Shown: positions 18,204 through 27,707, counted from the stretch's first letter. The stretch is 64,000 nucleotides of DNA from Sphingomonas sp. Leaf67 (GCF_001421965.1 NZ_LMLP01000019.1:124001-188000), one strand, 5' to 3'. Notes: a model not told the origin generated them from the sequence alone. Numbers and translations: made by a program.

Positions 18204-18995
18204 CTACCCCGCCAACGCGTCGACCAGTGTCTTCACCTTTGCCTGCCGCCACTGCGGCAACGGCGCAACCAGCCAATAGCCCTGTCGCCCACCCTTCGGT
18301 TCGCCGACCACCGTTACCCGTCCGGCGGCGATATCGCCGCGTGCGAGCAGTTCGGGCACCGTCGCCCGTCCCAGCCCCGCCACCGCCGCGTCGATCGCAA
18401 GGCCGGCATCCGCTACCCGGACCAGCGCCGATGCATCCTCCGGATCGCAACCAGCCCAGCCGATCCGCGTATCGGCGCCGCCGCCGGCGCGTTCGATGGT
18501 GACCATGCCGTCCGATTCGAGCGCCTCGCCCTCATGCGCGCCCGGCCCGTCGCCCCAGCGGATGGCGAGGTCGAGATTGGCTTCGGTAAAGTCGATCGCA
18601 TCGTCGGACGCGACGAGGGCGAAGCGCAGTTCGGGATCGGTCGTCGCGATCCGCGACAGGCGCGGCAACAACCATTTCTGGGTAAGGTCACGCGGCGCGG
18701 CGATGGTCAGCGACTTGGACGACTGGCCCGCCTGCATCGCGCGGACCGCTTCCTCGAATTGCAGGAAGCCGCCGCGCAGCGCGACCAGTCCGGCCTCCCC
18801 CTCGGGCGTCAGCTCCAGACCACGGGTGGTGCGCCGGAACAGGACGACGCCCAGCGTATCCTCCAGCGCGCGGACCTGCTGCCCGACCGCCGCCGGCGTC
18901 ACCGCCAGTTCGTCGGCGGCGCGGGTGAACGACAGGTGCCGCGCGGCAGCATCCAGCACGCGCAAACCGTTCAGCGGGAGGTGCGTCCGCTTCAT
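18204..18995 (-). CDS. LysR-family transcriptional regulator (GcvA-like)
   Basis: The 263-aa protein has an N-terminal winged helix-turn-helix (LRVLDAAARHLSFTRAADEL, then VTPAAVGQQVRALEDTLGV, residues 10-50) and a periplasmic-binding-protein-like effector domain from about residue 88 (LTIAAPRDLTQKWLLPRLSR). The LPLNGLRVLDAAARHLSF opening is typical of the GcvA/AmpR branch. It is the third gene of the metZ-apaG operon, with its ATG overlapping the apaG stop by 4 bp, and just upstream of cysK on the same strand. A role in sulfur amino-acid control is an inference from context only. Confidence 0.88.
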   Translation of the reverse strand: MKRTHLPLNGLRVLDAAARHLSFTRAADELAVTPAAVGQQVRALEDTLGVVLFRRTTRGLELTPEGEAGLVALRGGFLQFEEAVRAMQAGQSSKSLTIAAPRDLTQKWLLPRLSRIATTDPELRFALVASDDAIDFTEANLDLAIRWGDGPGAHEGEALESDGMVTIERAGGGADTRIGWAGCDPEDASALVRVADAGLAIDAAVAGLGRATVPELLARGDIAAGRVTVVGEPKGGRQGYWLVAPLPQWRQAKVKTLVDALAG

Positions 18996-19390
18996 GCGCC
19001 GACTGCCGGTGCAAGCAGCGCAAAACGCGGAATCGCCACGTCGAACGTGTCCCCGTCATCGGCGAGCATCTGGTAGCTGCCCTGCATCATGCCGCTCGAC
19101 GTCGAGAGCGGACAACCCGACACATAATCGAAGCTGCCGCCCGGTTCGATCACCGGGAGTTCGCCGATCACGCCCTCACCCTCCACGCTGTGCCGTTCGC
19201 CGCGTCCGTCAGTAATGATCCAGTGGCGGGTCAACAGCTGGACAGTACGATCCGACCCGTTTTCGATGCGGATGTGATAGGCCCAAAACCAGCGACCCTG
19301 CGCGGGCTGCGATTGTTCGGGCAGAAAGGTCGCCGATACCCGCACCGCGATGCCGGCGGTCGTCGCCTCGTGCGGGAACAGCGCCTTCAT
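18992..19390 (-). CDS. apaG: ApaG domain protein
   Basis: ApaG proteins are about 125-130-aa fibronectin-type-III-like proteins linked to Co2+/Mg2+ resistance and diadenosine tetraphosphate metabolism; their biochemical role is unsettled. The 132-aa product has the family sequence AVRVSATFLPEQSQ, FWAYHIRIENGSDRTVQLLT, RHWIITDGRG and GEGVIGELPVIEPGGSFDY, with the terminal GSYQMLADDGDTFDVAIPRF. It overlaps metZ upstream and lysR downstream by ATGA junctions. The metZ-apaG pairing is common in sphingomonads. Confidence 0.93.
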   Translation of the reverse strand: MKALFPHEATTAGIAVRVSATFLPEQSQPAQGRWFWAYHIRIENGSDRTVQLLTRHWIITDGRGERHSVEGEGVIGELPVIEPGGSFDYVSGCPLSTSSGMMQGSYQMLADDGDTFDVAIPRFALLAPAVGA

Positions 19391-20595
19391 AAGGCGACCG
19401 CGTGCAACGCCTGATCCAGATCGGCGATCAGGTCCTCGGGATCTTCCAGCCCGACATTGATGCGGATCATCCCTTCGGAGATACCCATCTCGATCCGTTT
19501 TTCCTCGGCCACGCCCGAATGGGTGGTCGAGGCCGGATGCGTCATCAGCGAGCGCGAATCGCCGATATTGTTCGAGATATCGATGAGTTGCAGCGCATCG
19601 AGCAGGCCGTGCGCCTGCTGCCGACCGCCATCGAGTTCGAACGAGAAGATCGGCCCGGCCATCTTCATCTGGCGCATGCACAGCGCGTGCTGCGGATGGC
19701 TGGGCAGGCCGGGTGCGTTGATTTTCGGCACGCGCTGTTCGAGGAAGCTGGCGACCTTCAGCGCGTTCTCCGACTGGCGCATCACGCGCAGGTCGAGCGT
19801 TTCCAGCCCCTTCAACACCACCCACGCGTTGAACGCGCTCAGTGTCGGCCCTGTATTGCGCGTAAACGGCAGCAGCACGTCGTCGATGAACTCCTTCGTC
19901 CCGCACACCGCCCCGGCCAAGACGCGGCCCTGCCCTTCCATCAGCTTGGTCGCGCTATAGGCGACGACGTCCGCACCGAACTCCATCGGCCGTTGCAGCG
20001 CCGGGCTGGCAAAGGCGTTGTCGACGACGGTGACGATCCCTCGCTCGCGCGCCGCCGCACAGATCGCGGCCAAATCGGCGACGTCCATCGTGGGATTGGC
20101 CGGCGTCTCGAAGAACCAGACCTTCGTATTGGGGCGGCTGGCGTCGATGAACGCCTGTGTGTCGCGCGCATCGACAACGTCGGTCTCGATCCCGAACTTC
20201 GGCAGGAGCGTGTCGGTCAGCCACCGACACGATCCGAACGCCGCGCGCCCGCCGACCAGATGGTCGCCCGCCGACAACTGACACAGCAGCGACGCGGTCA
20301 TCGCCGCCATGCCGGTCGCCATCGTCCGGCACGCTTCGGCACCCTCCAGCAGGGCGATGCGCTCTTCGAGCATCTCGACGGTCGGGTTCTGCAACCGCGA
20401 ATAGGTCATGCCGACCTGCTCACCCGCGAACCGCGCGGCGGCATCGCCCGCGCAATCATAGGCATAGCCCGAGGTCAGGAACAGCGCCTCCGACGTTTCG
20501 CCATATTCGCTGCGCGCGGTGCCGCCGCGCACGGCCTGCGTTGCGGGACGCCAGTTGGCGGTGATGCTGCGGTCTTGTCCGGTCTTGCGCTTCAT
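19387..20595 (-). CDS. metZ: O-succinylhomoserine sulfhydrylase
   Basis: MetZ is a gamma-family PLP enzyme that makes homocysteine directly from O-succinylhomoserine and sulfide in methionine synthesis. The 402-aa protein contains TYSRLQNPTVEMLEERIALLEGAE, FFETPANPTMDVADL, VVDNAFASPALQRP and the PLP lysine motif YSATKLMEGQGRVLAGAV, ending in the SLMTHPASTTHSG and GMIRINVGLEDPEDL segments of the family. It is the first gene of the metZ-apaG-lysR unit and is divergent from recJ with a 98-bp intergenic region. No SAM riboswitch core could be recognised there. Confidence 0.92.
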   Translation of the reverse strand: MKRKTGQDRSITANWRPATQAVRGGTARSEYGETSEALFLTSGYAYDCAGDAAARFAGEQVGMTYSRLQNPTVEMLEERIALLEGAEACRTMATGMAAMTASLLCQLSAGDHLVGGRAAFGSCRWLTDTLLPKFGIETDVVDARDTQAFIDASRPNTKVWFFETPANPTMDVADLAAICAAARERGIVTVVDNAFASPALQRPMEFGADVVAYSATKLMEGQGRVLAGAVCGTKEFIDDVLLPFTRNTGPTLSAFNAWVVLKGLETLDLRVMRQSENALKVASFLEQRVPKINAPGLPSHPQHALCMRQMKMAGPIFSFELDGGRQQAHGLLDALQLIDISNNIGDSRSLMTHPASTTHSGVAEEKRIEMGISEGMIRINVGLEDPEDLIADLDQALHAVAL

Positions 20596-20693
20596 GCGTG
20601 GGTCTTTGCGCGCTTGAGCCGAGAATTTCCAGTGCCGATGCGGCGCGGGGCGTCCTGCTGGACCCGCCGCCCCCGCGACCTTATTAGACGTCG

Positions 20694-22457
20694 ATGCGTT
20701 CCGTTCTCAATGTGCATCGTTCGATCCTCGGCCAACCCTGGCGCTGGCGGGGGCTGGAGGGCGATGTCTGCGACGAAGGGTTCGTCGCAGACGACCTCGT
20801 CACCCGCATCCTGCTGGCACGCGGTTGCCCGCGCGACGGGCTGGACGCGCACAAGACGCCGAGCATCCGGGCGTTCATGCCCGACCCGTCGATCTTCCGC
20901 GACATGGACCGCGCCGCCGACCGGCTCGCCGATGCGGTGATCGCGGGCGAACCGGTCGCGATCTTCGGCGATTACGATGTCGACGGGGCGACGTCGGCGG
21001 CGTTGCTGGTGCGGCTGTTGCGCGATCTGGGCCTCGCCGCCCGCCCCTATATCCCCGACCGGCAGCTGGAGGGCTATGGCCCCAATGCCCCGGCGATGCT
21101 GCGACTTGCGGGCGAAGGCGCGACGCTGATCGTCACCGTCGATTGCGGCGCGCAGGCGTTTGACGCGCTCGCCGCCGCGCGCGATGCCGGGGTCGATGTG
21201 CTGGTGGTCGATCACCATCAATGCACGACGCAACTGCCGCCGGCGCTGGCGGTGGTGAATCCCAACCGCCTCGACGAAGGCGAAGGCGCGGCGCACGGCC
21301 ATCTGGCGGCGGTCGGCGTCGCGTTCCTGCTGGGCGCGGCGCTGCTGCGGACGTTGCGGGCGCGGGGCTTTTTCGTGGGCCGGGCCGAACCGCGTCTGCT
21401 CGACCTGCTCGACCTCGTAGCGCTTGGCACGGTTGCCGACGTCGCGCAGTTGCGGGGCTTGAACCGTGCCTTCGTCGCGCAGGGGCTGAAGGTCATGGCA
21501 GGGCGGCGCAATATCGGCCTCGCCGCGCTGATCGAGGCGTCGCGCCTGACCCGCGCGCCGACCTGTACCGATCTCGGCTTTGCGCTGGGGCCGCGCATCA
21601 ATGCCGGCGGGCGGGTCGGAAAATCGGACCTCGGCGTCCGCCTGCTCACCACGCAGGACCCGGAGGAAGCGCGGGCACTTGCCGTCGAACTCGACCGGCT
21701 GAACGAGGAACGCCGGCTGATCGAGGGCGATGTGCAGGCGGAGGCCGATCTGGCGGCGCGGGCGCAGGACTCGCGCGGCTGCGTGGTCGTGTCGGGACGC
21801 GGCTGGCATCCCGGTGTGATCGGCATCGTCGCCGGACGGTTGAAGGAAAAGCTCGGGCGGCCGGTACTGGTCATCGCGATCGACGAACATGGCGTCGGCA
21901 AGGGATCGGGCCGCTCGATCCCCGGCGTCGACATGGGCGCGACGATCCTTGCCGCGAAGGAACTGGGGCTGATCGACGCGGGCGGCGGCCATGCGGCGGC
22001 GGCGGGGGTGACGGTGGCGGAGGCGGCAATCCCTGCACTCGCCGATTTTCTGCATGCGCGCATGGCCGAGCCGGTCGAGCGCGCCCGCGAGGATCGCGCG
22101 CTGCTGGTCGACGCGGTGCTGGCCCCCGGCGGGGTCAGTCCGTCGCTGATCGAAGCGCTGGAGGCCGGCGGCCCGTACGGCATGGGCTGGCCCTCCCCCC
22201 GCGTCGCGGCCGGGCCGGTGCGGATCGTGAAGGCGGACATCGTCGGCAACGGCCATGTCCGCGCGATCCTGACCGGCGACGACGGCCGCAGGTTCAAGGG
22301 GGTGGCATTCCGCCAGGCCGAAACCGATCTCGGCGTGGCGCTGCTCGGGGCACCGCCGCACCGCAAGCTGTGGCTGGCGGGCCGCGCCAAGCTCGACGAC
22401 TGGGGCAGCCGCCCGGCGGCCGAACTGCACATCGACGACATGGCGTGGGCGGATTGA
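20694..22457 (+). CDS. recJ: Single-stranded-DNA exonuclease RecJ
   Basis: RecJ is the 5'-3' ssDNA exonuclease used in RecF-pathway recombination and mismatch repair. The 587-aa protein has the DHH-family motifs: FGDYDVDGATSAALL (motif I), VTVDCGAQAF (motif II), VVDHHQC (motif III, the DHH) and VNPNRLD. The DHHA1/OB part follows (GCVVVSGRGWHPGVIGIVAGRLKE, KGSGRSIPGVDMG, GGHAAAAGVTV). It stands alone on the plus strand, with tRNA-Glu 66 bp downstream. Confidence 0.95.
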   Translation: MRSVLNVHRSILGQPWRWRGLEGDVCDEGFVADDLVTRILLARGCPRDGLDAHKTPSIRAFMPDPSIFRDMDRAADRLADAVIAGEPVAIFGDYDVDGATSAALLVRLLRDLGLAARPYIPDRQLEGYGPNAPAMLRLAGEGATLIVTVDCGAQAFDALAAARDAGVDVLVVDHHQCTTQLPPALAVVNPNRLDEGEGAAHGHLAAVGVAFLLGAALLRTLRARGFFVGRAEPRLLDLLDLVALGTVADVAQLRGLNRAFVAQGLKVMAGRRNIGLAALIEASRLTRAPTCTDLGFALGPRINAGGRVGKSDLGVRLLTTQDPEEARALAVELDRLNEERRLIEGDVQAEADLAARAQDSRGCVVVSGRGWHPGVIGIVAGRLKEKLGRPVLVIAIDEHGVGKGSGRSIPGVDMGATILAAKELGLIDAGGGHAAAAGVTVAEAAIPALADFLHARMAEPVERAREDRALLVDAVLAPGGVSPSLIEALEAGGPYGMGWPSPRVAAGPVRIVKADIVGNGHVRAILTGDDGRRFKGVAFRQAETDLGVALLGAPPHRKLWLAGRAKLDDWGSRPAAELHIDDMAWAD

Positions 22458-22523
22458 TAGAAAAATACGAAAGTGTGTTGACCGATTGCGAACCCTCCCC
22501 TAACAGCCCGTCCACGCCTTCAC

Positions 22524-22598
22524 GGCCCCTTCGTCTAGCGGTTAGGACGCGGCCCTTTCACGGCTGAAACACGGGTTCGATTCCCGTAGGGGTCACCA
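22524..22598 (+). tRNA. tRNA-Glu (TTC)
   Basis: The 75-nt cloverleaf has acceptor arms GGCCCCT and AGGGGTC (one G-U pair), discriminator A and an encoded CCA. The D-arm CGTCTAGCGGTTAGGACG, the anticodon loop CTTTCAC with anticodon TTC, and the T-arm CGGGTTCGATTCCCG are all present. Confidence 0.97.
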
Positions 22599-22936
22599 TC
22601 CGGTATGGGTGGTACGGCATTCCAATCCACCCGTTGATGTCACTGGTCGCTCAGTTCGCGGCCAGGCAAGCGCGTGGCGTACAGCAGGCTACGCGTCGTC
22701 GACCGGCTTACAACGACCGGACCTTGGGCTGCAGTTCTCTCGTCACAACGTTGGTTCGACCGGAAGTTGATGACGTTGCGCTCCGGCATTCTGACCAAAA
22801 CACGCCCCTCGCCCAAGCCGTGCAATCAACCGACTGCGCCCCGTCCATTGTGCCGACCGTCTGCGATAGGGCGAGGCGTATCAGCGGCGCGGGCATCCCG
22901 ATCACCGGCGGACGGACGTTCCTGCCACGGCGTTAC
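22599..22936. other. Intergenic stretch after tRNA-Glu with no gene seen
   Basis: Only short, low-quality open frames are present on both strands and none shows a recognisable domain or a convincing ribosome-binding site. The position just 3' of a tRNA is a typical integration site, but I find no second copy of the tRNA 3' end and no integrase. Confidence 0.5.
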
Positions 22937-22964
22937 TGACGACGACCGGTCAGGTCGTCGTCAC
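22936..22964 (-). terminator. Hairpin at the 3' end of the DUF389 gene
   Basis: TGACGACGAC at 22937-22946 pairs perfectly with GTCGTCGTCA at 22954-22963, leaving a 7-nt loop (closable by one more C-G pair) that contains the stop codon of the minus-strand gene. No U-tract follows on either strand, so it may act as an mRNA-stabilising or bidirectional end structure rather than a classical intrinsic terminator. Confidence 0.5.
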
Positions 22965-24422
22965 CCAGCCGAGGCGGAGCGCACCCCCGGCATTGCCCTC
23001 CACCGCAGCACCCCCACGACTGACGATCCCCCGTGCAACCGCGCGCCGCTGGCTGGCGCTGCCGCCATCGACCGATATCTGCCGCGCCAACCGGCTCGCA
23101 CCCCATGCCGCCGCATCGAGCGCGACGCTGTCGATCACGCCCGCATCGATCGCCACGGTCGGTAACGGGGTATCGGGCGGCGGGGCGAGCCGTACCTGCC
23201 ATGATGCGAGCGTCCCCCCGGCGCGGGCCTCCAGCGCCCGGTACCCGGCCATGCCGAGACCCGGCAGCGCTGCGGCAGCGGCATGGATCGTACGGCTCGC
23301 CGAATCGACCCGCGCCGACGCGGCGTCGCTACCCGCGATCAGCGCAAGGTCGGCGAGCGCGCGCTGCTGTTCCCGGTCAGGATCAGACGTCGTCGTTCCG
23401 GCACGCGCGATCTGCGCTGCCTCGACACCGCCCGCATCCGGGTCGACGCGCAACTGGTCGACGTGCAGGTCGATCCGCCGCCCCAAGCGCTTTTGCAGAT
23501 CGGCGGCGAGGACGCGATCCGCCTGTGGGTCGAGCCTGGGGGTCAGCACGACCGCACGGACCCGGATCGGTGTCGCGGCATAATCGATATCGAGTTGTCC
23601 CAGCCGCGATGCGTCGGGAAAGCGTTCGCGGATCGTATCGCGGACCTGTCGCTGGGCGACCGCTTCGAACGCGATCTGGCGCAGGCCGGCACCAAGCGGA
23701 ACCGACAGGACGCCCAGCGCGACGACGAACAGCAGCAACTGCCAACCGGTATGCTGCGGCGACAAATGGCTGCCGAACCCATAGACGCGCGCGACGAGCG
23801 CCGCGGTCAGGGCGATGGTGATGGCGTTGGTCAGGAACAGCAACAACGCCCCGGAGAACACCGTCCAGTTCCACGTCGCGATGCCGAAACCGACCACCGC
23901 GAGTGGAGGCATCAGCGCAATGGCGATGGCGACCCCGACCACCGCGCCGCCCCGGCCACGGATCAACGCATAGGCGCCCGCAACGGCCGACAGCAGCGCG
24001 ACGAGCAGATCGAACAGGGTTGGCCGGGTCCGGCCGGCGATCTCACTGGTGATCGTCTGGATCGGGGACAGGCTGACCAACACCACCGACAGCGCCACCG
24101 CGATCGCCGCGCCGGCCGCCAGCGCGATCGCTGCCCGCCGGATTTCGCGCGTGTCGAGCGTGGCGATCCCGAACCCCAGGCCGATGATCGGCATCATCAG
24201 CGGCGACAACAGCATCGCGCCGATCAACACCGCGACCGATGGCATCAGCAGGCCCAGCAGCGAGATCGCCGCCGATATCACGATCAGGAACGCATAGCGT
24301 CCCGTCCAGCCGGAATCCTCGGCGATCTGGCGCAGCACCGCGTCGTGATCCACGCCACCGACCACCCACATCGACCACCAGCGGCGTGCCCTGCCCCGAC
24401 CGTCTGTCGTCGTTGCCGTCAT
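22950..24422 (-). CDS. DUF389 family membrane protein
   Basis: DUF389 proteins are polytopic membrane proteins of unknown function found in bacteria and archaea. The 490-aa protein starts MTATTTDGRGRARRWW. Its N-terminal half carries the family features: SVAVLIGAMLLSPLMMPIIG and GVAIAIALMPPLAVVGFG with about six membrane helices between residues 35 and 245. The C-terminal half (about 245-490) is soluble, Ala-rich and unassigned, with repeated alpha/beta-looking segments such as DTIRERFPDASRLGQLDID and LHVDQLRVDPD. I chose ATG 24422; a start 90 nt upstream is also open. Transport activity is unproven. Confidence 0.85.
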   Translation of the reverse strand: MTATTTDGRGRARRWWSMWVVGGVDHDAVLRQIAEDSGWTGRYAFLIVISAAISLLGLLMPSVAVLIGAMLLSPLMMPIIGLGFGIATLDTREIRRAAIALAAGAAIAVALSVVLVSLSPIQTITSEIAGRTRPTLFDLLVALLSAVAGAYALIRGRGGAVVGVAIAIALMPPLAVVGFGIATWNWTVFSGALLLFLTNAITIALTAALVARVYGFGSHLSPQHTGWQLLLFVVALGVLSVPLGAGLRQIAFEAVAQRQVRDTIRERFPDASRLGQLDIDYAATPIRVRAVVLTPRLDPQADRVLAADLQKRLGRRIDLHVDQLRVDPDAGGVEAAQIARAGTTTSDPDREQQRALADLALIAGSDAASARVDSASRTIHAAAAALPGLGMAGYRALEARAGGTLASWQVRLAPPPDTPLPTVAIDAGVIDSVALDAAAWGASRLARQISVDGGSASQRRAVARGIVSRGGAAVEGNAGGALRLGWVTTT

Positions 24423-24525
24423 TCCCTTCCGTTCTCCCGCCCGCTCGAACCGCAACGATGCAACGTGCGATGCGGCATAACGTCGCACGGGCGATCCCGG
24501 TCGAACAGACACGTTGTCGTTGCGC

Positions 24526-26226
24526 TCAGCGCCCGTCCAGCGTCAGCAACGCGACGCCCTGCCGCGGTAGCAGGACGGTGACCGACCGCCCGCCCCGGCC
24601 GTTGGCGGTCGATGACACCGCCTCTTCCTGCATCTTCGAAGCTGCTTCCAACCGGGCATATTGCTTTTCGTCGGGCGACTGCGGCGAGCCCATGCGCTGC
24701 CACGCGGTGAAGGCGTTGGCGTGGCTGCCATCGACCCGCCACAGCCGTGCCGGTCCCGCCTTCGCGCCGGCGATGTCGAGCTTCACCTGCGCGACCGGAC
24801 CTGCGACGTCGTCGTCGTGATAATGCCAGAGCAGCACCGCGATCTGCCCGTCGGGCGTCCGCGTCGCCAGCGCGCCGATATCGGCTTGCCCGCGCACCCC
24901 GTCCTTGACGACGGCATCCAGCGGCACTTGCGCGCTGCTGGTCGCGGCGATGCGTTCCGGGCCCATCTTTGCGAACATGCGGAAAATGTTGAGCACCGGC
25001 AGGTCGACCCCGTTGGTCGACAGCTGTCGATACCCGGCGAACCACGGCTGATCCTCGAATTCGAACGACCATGACAGGATGCCGTCGATCGTCACCTTCC
25101 GCCTGGCGGCAAGGTCCCAGATGCGCGCGAAACTGGCGGCGGTGTAGCTCGAATACATGGTGCCGTTGCGATAGGCGTTTTGCGGCCCCGGACAGGCGGC
25201 GCAGCCTTCGGGATCGCTCTCCCCGATCACGATCGGTTTGGCGGCGAGGGCCGGGAAGCCAGCGACTCGGGCAAATCCCCGGTCGACATTGCGCAAATGG
25301 GTCGACAGCCCCATGCGGACGTGGCCGTCGACGAAGCTCGGCGCGCCCTTGGCATGGAACGACAGGAAATCGGTCGGCGTGCCGGTCTGGCCCGTTGCAT
25401 AATTCCGGCCGGAGGAGACGTGGCGCATGAAGCCGTCCATGAACGCGCCCGCGCCTGCAACATCGGGTCCGCCGACCTTCGCCGTCGGAAGCGCGCGGCG
25501 GACGGCGTCGATCGCGAAGTCGTGCAGCTTGTTGAATTCCTCCGGCGATGCCTGCCAGTAGAATTTCGAATCCGGTTCGTTCCAGACTTCGAAATACCAG
25601 CGGTTCACCTCGTCCGCGCCATAGCGTTCGACGTTATGCCGGGTCCATTGATAGACCAGTTCGGCCCATTTTTCGTAGCTGTCCGGCGGATAGGTCCATC
25701 CGGTCGCGATCAGCCGATAATCGAACCCCGGTCGCCAGCTATGCTGGTACGGCGTGCCCTTGGGCGCGGTCGACAATGCCTCGGGCATGAACCCGATCTG
25801 GAGATAGGGGCGGACGCCGCGCGCCAGATAGGTGTCGATGATGTTGTCGACGATCGTCCAGTCATAGACCGGCTTGCCGTCCGGACCCTCGCTATACGCG
25901 TTGGTGCTGCCCCATTTGAACGCCGCCGTGCCGTCGCCGGTGTTGAGCAGGTTGTGCGCGCGGAAGAACACCTCGCCATGCTTCAGGTCGCCCAGTTCGA
26001 CCAGCAATTTGCGCCCGTCCTTCATCGTCGCGTAATTGGGCTCGTCCGCGCCGAAGAAACGCCACGCCGGCGGCAGCGGCCCCAACGACTTGCGGGCGTC
26101 GACGGTGACCGAAACGTCGCGGACCGGCACGGGCGCAGTTGCGTCCGCCGGTGGCGTCTGCGCGATGGCGACCGTGGCGGACAGCCCTGTTGCGGCCAAA
26201 GCCGTCAGTGCGGCGAAACGGATCAT
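24526..26226 (-). CDS. Secreted GH39-type glycoside hydrolase (probable beta-xylosidase)
   Basis: The 566-aa protein has a signal peptide (MIRFAALTALAATGLSATVAIAQ, cleavage near residue 23) and a (beta/alpha)8 GH39/clan-A fold. The acid/base is probably Glu217 in YFEVWNEPDS and the nucleophile Glu336 in PIVIGESDPEGC. The C-terminal part (about 440-566) is the beta-sandwich usual in the family (VLLWHYHDDDVAGPVAQVKLD). GH39 enzymes cleave beta-xylosides or alpha-L-iduronides; xylose chemistry fits the neighbouring GH43 cluster. It shares a 212-bp regulatory region with the divergent sugar dehydrogenase gene. Substrate specificity is inferred. Confidence 0.85.
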   Translation of the reverse strand: MIRFAALTALAATGLSATVAIAQTPPADATAPVPVRDVSVTVDARKSLGPLPPAWRFFGADEPNYATMKDGRKLLVELGDLKHGEVFFRAHNLLNTGDGTAAFKWGSTNAYSEGPDGKPVYDWTIVDNIIDTYLARGVRPYLQIGFMPEALSTAPKGTPYQHSWRPGFDYRLIATGWTYPPDSYEKWAELVYQWTRHNVERYGADEVNRWYFEVWNEPDSKFYWQASPEEFNKLHDFAIDAVRRALPTAKVGGPDVAGAGAFMDGFMRHVSSGRNYATGQTGTPTDFLSFHAKGAPSFVDGHVRMGLSTHLRNVDRGFARVAGFPALAAKPIVIGESDPEGCAACPGPQNAYRNGTMYSSYTAASFARIWDLAARRKVTIDGILSWSFEFEDQPWFAGYRQLSTNGVDLPVLNIFRMFAKMGPERIAATSSAQVPLDAVVKDGVRGQADIGALATRTPDGQIAVLLWHYHDDDVAGPVAQVKLDIAGAKAGPARLWRVDGSHANAFTAWQRMGSPQSPDEKQYARLEAASKMQEEAVSSTANGRGGRSVTVLLPRQGVALLTLDGR

Positions 26227-26438
26227 GGCCCTCTCCCTTGTACGATCTTTCTCGACCCGTCTCGCGCGGGCTTTGCCTGAGCTTGCCTTTACTCCTACAA
26301 GGTTCCGTGTGACCGCAAGCGGAAAGTGCGAAGAGCGTTGATCGGGATCGCGACGTAGGCTGTTGACTTTGAACGGATGACGTCGCCCTCTCCGTTCCGG
26401 CGCGGTCGTGCCCGCCCCCTTTGTTCGAAAGGTGATTT

Positions 26439-27707
26439 GTGCTGCGATTTTCCCTGCTATGCCTCGGCACCGCGCTGCTGACCGGCTGCGGCGCGACGGA
26501 CGCTATCCAGAATGCGACCGCATCGGCACCCCCTGCGGCCGGGCCGGTCAATTACGGCGGGTCGACGCCGACCACGACCAAGCCGTTCAAGACCAGCACC
26601 GTCGCGACGTTCGACAATCCATGGGCGCTGGCGTTCCTGCCCGATCAGCGGATGCTGGTGACCGAAAAACCCGGTCGGCTCTGGCTGGTAACGACGGCAG
26701 GTGCCAAGGCTCCGGTCACCGGCGTGCCAACGGTCCATTTCGAGGGACAGGGCGGACTGTTGTTCGTCGCGACCTCGCCGACCTTCGCGCAGAGCCGGCA
26801 GGTCTATCTGACCTATTCCGAACCGGGCGAAGGCGGCGACGGACTGGCGCTGGCGCGGGCGACGCTGGACGTGATCGGTGCGCAGCCGGCGTTGCGCGAC
26901 GTTCAGGTGCTGTGGCGACAATTGCCGCGCGGGGCCGGCGGGCAGTTCGGCGGCTATATCGCCTTCTCGCCGGACGGGCAGTATCTGTTCCTGACCTCGG
27001 GCGAGCGGCAGCGTTTCACCCCGGCGCAGGACCCCGATCAGGCGCTGGGCAAAATCCTGCGCCTGACGCTCGACGGCAAGCCGGCCCCGGGGAACCCGAT
27101 GGCGGGCAAGACCGGCGCGACCACGATCGGCATCATCGATCCACCCGAAAACACCGGCGCAGCGGCAGAGGCAGCGGTGCGCAAGGCGCAGATGCCGGCC
27201 CCCAATCTGACGCCGGCCGAAACATGGTCGACCGGCCATCGCAATCCCTATGGTCTCGCCTTCGACGCACAGGGGCGGTTGTGGGAGACGGAGATGGGAC
27301 CGCAGGGCGGCGACGAACTGAACATGATCGATGCCGGCGGTAATTACGGCTGGCCGGTGGTGTCCTATGGCAAGAATTACGACGATACGCCGATCGCCTC
27401 GCCCGCCGGCAACGGCAAGTTCCATCAGCCCGCGCTCTACTGGACGCCGGTGATCGCGCCGGCGGGGCTCGCCTTTTATGACGGCCGCATGTTCCCACAG
27501 TGGCGCGGCTCCGCCTTTGTCGGCGGGCTGGCCGCGACCGCGCTGGTCCGGATCGCGTTCGACGGCACGACCGCACGCGAGGCGGAACGCTGGGACATGG
27601 GAGCACGCATTCGGGCGGTCATGGCGGGGCCGGACGGCGCGCTATGGCTGCTGGAGGATGGAAACGACGGGCGTCTGCTCCGGCTGACCTCGCCACGGGC
27701 GGGGTAA
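26439..27707 (+). CDS. PQQ-dependent soluble sugar dehydrogenase family lipoprotein
   Basis: The 422-aa product begins with GTG at 26439, supported by a GAAAGGTGA ribosome-binding site. It has a lipoprotein signal with lipobox LLTGC (Cys17), so it is probably anchored in the periplasm. It is a six-bladed GSDH/aldose sugar dehydrogenase (Yli) type propeller: NPWALAFLPDQRMLVTEKPGRLW, GGQFGGYIAFSPDGQYLFLT, the conserved GHRNPYGLAFD, ETEMGPQGGDELN and GGNYGWPVVSYG. Enzymes of this fold oxidise aldoses with PQQ. No PQQ biosynthesis genes lie in the window. Confidence 0.88.
   Translation: MLRFSLLCLGTALLTGCGATDAIQNATASAPPAAGPVNYGGSTPTTTKPFKTSTVATFDNPWALAFLPDQRMLVTEKPGRLWLVTTAGAKAPVTGVPTVHFEGQGGLLFVATSPTFAQSRQVYLTYSEPGEGGDGLALARATLDVIGAQPALRDVQVLWRQLPRGAGGQFGGYIAFSPDGQYLFLTSGERQRFTPAQDPDQALGKILRLTLDGKPAPGNPMAGKTGATTIGIIDPPENTGAAAEAAVRKAQMPAPNLTPAETWSTGHRNPYGLAFDAQGRLWETEMGPQGGDELNMIDAGGNYGWPVVSYGKNYDDTPIASPAGNGKFHQPALYWTPVIAPAGLAFYDGRMFPQWRGSAFVGGLAATALVRIAFDGTTAREAERWDMGARIRAVMAGPDGALWLLEDGNDGRLLRLTSPRAG

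Noticed and set aside
20596..20693. Possible SAM riboswitch before metZ
   Set aside because: I could not find SAM-II or SAM/SAH consensus cores; only GC-rich hairpins are present in 98 bp.
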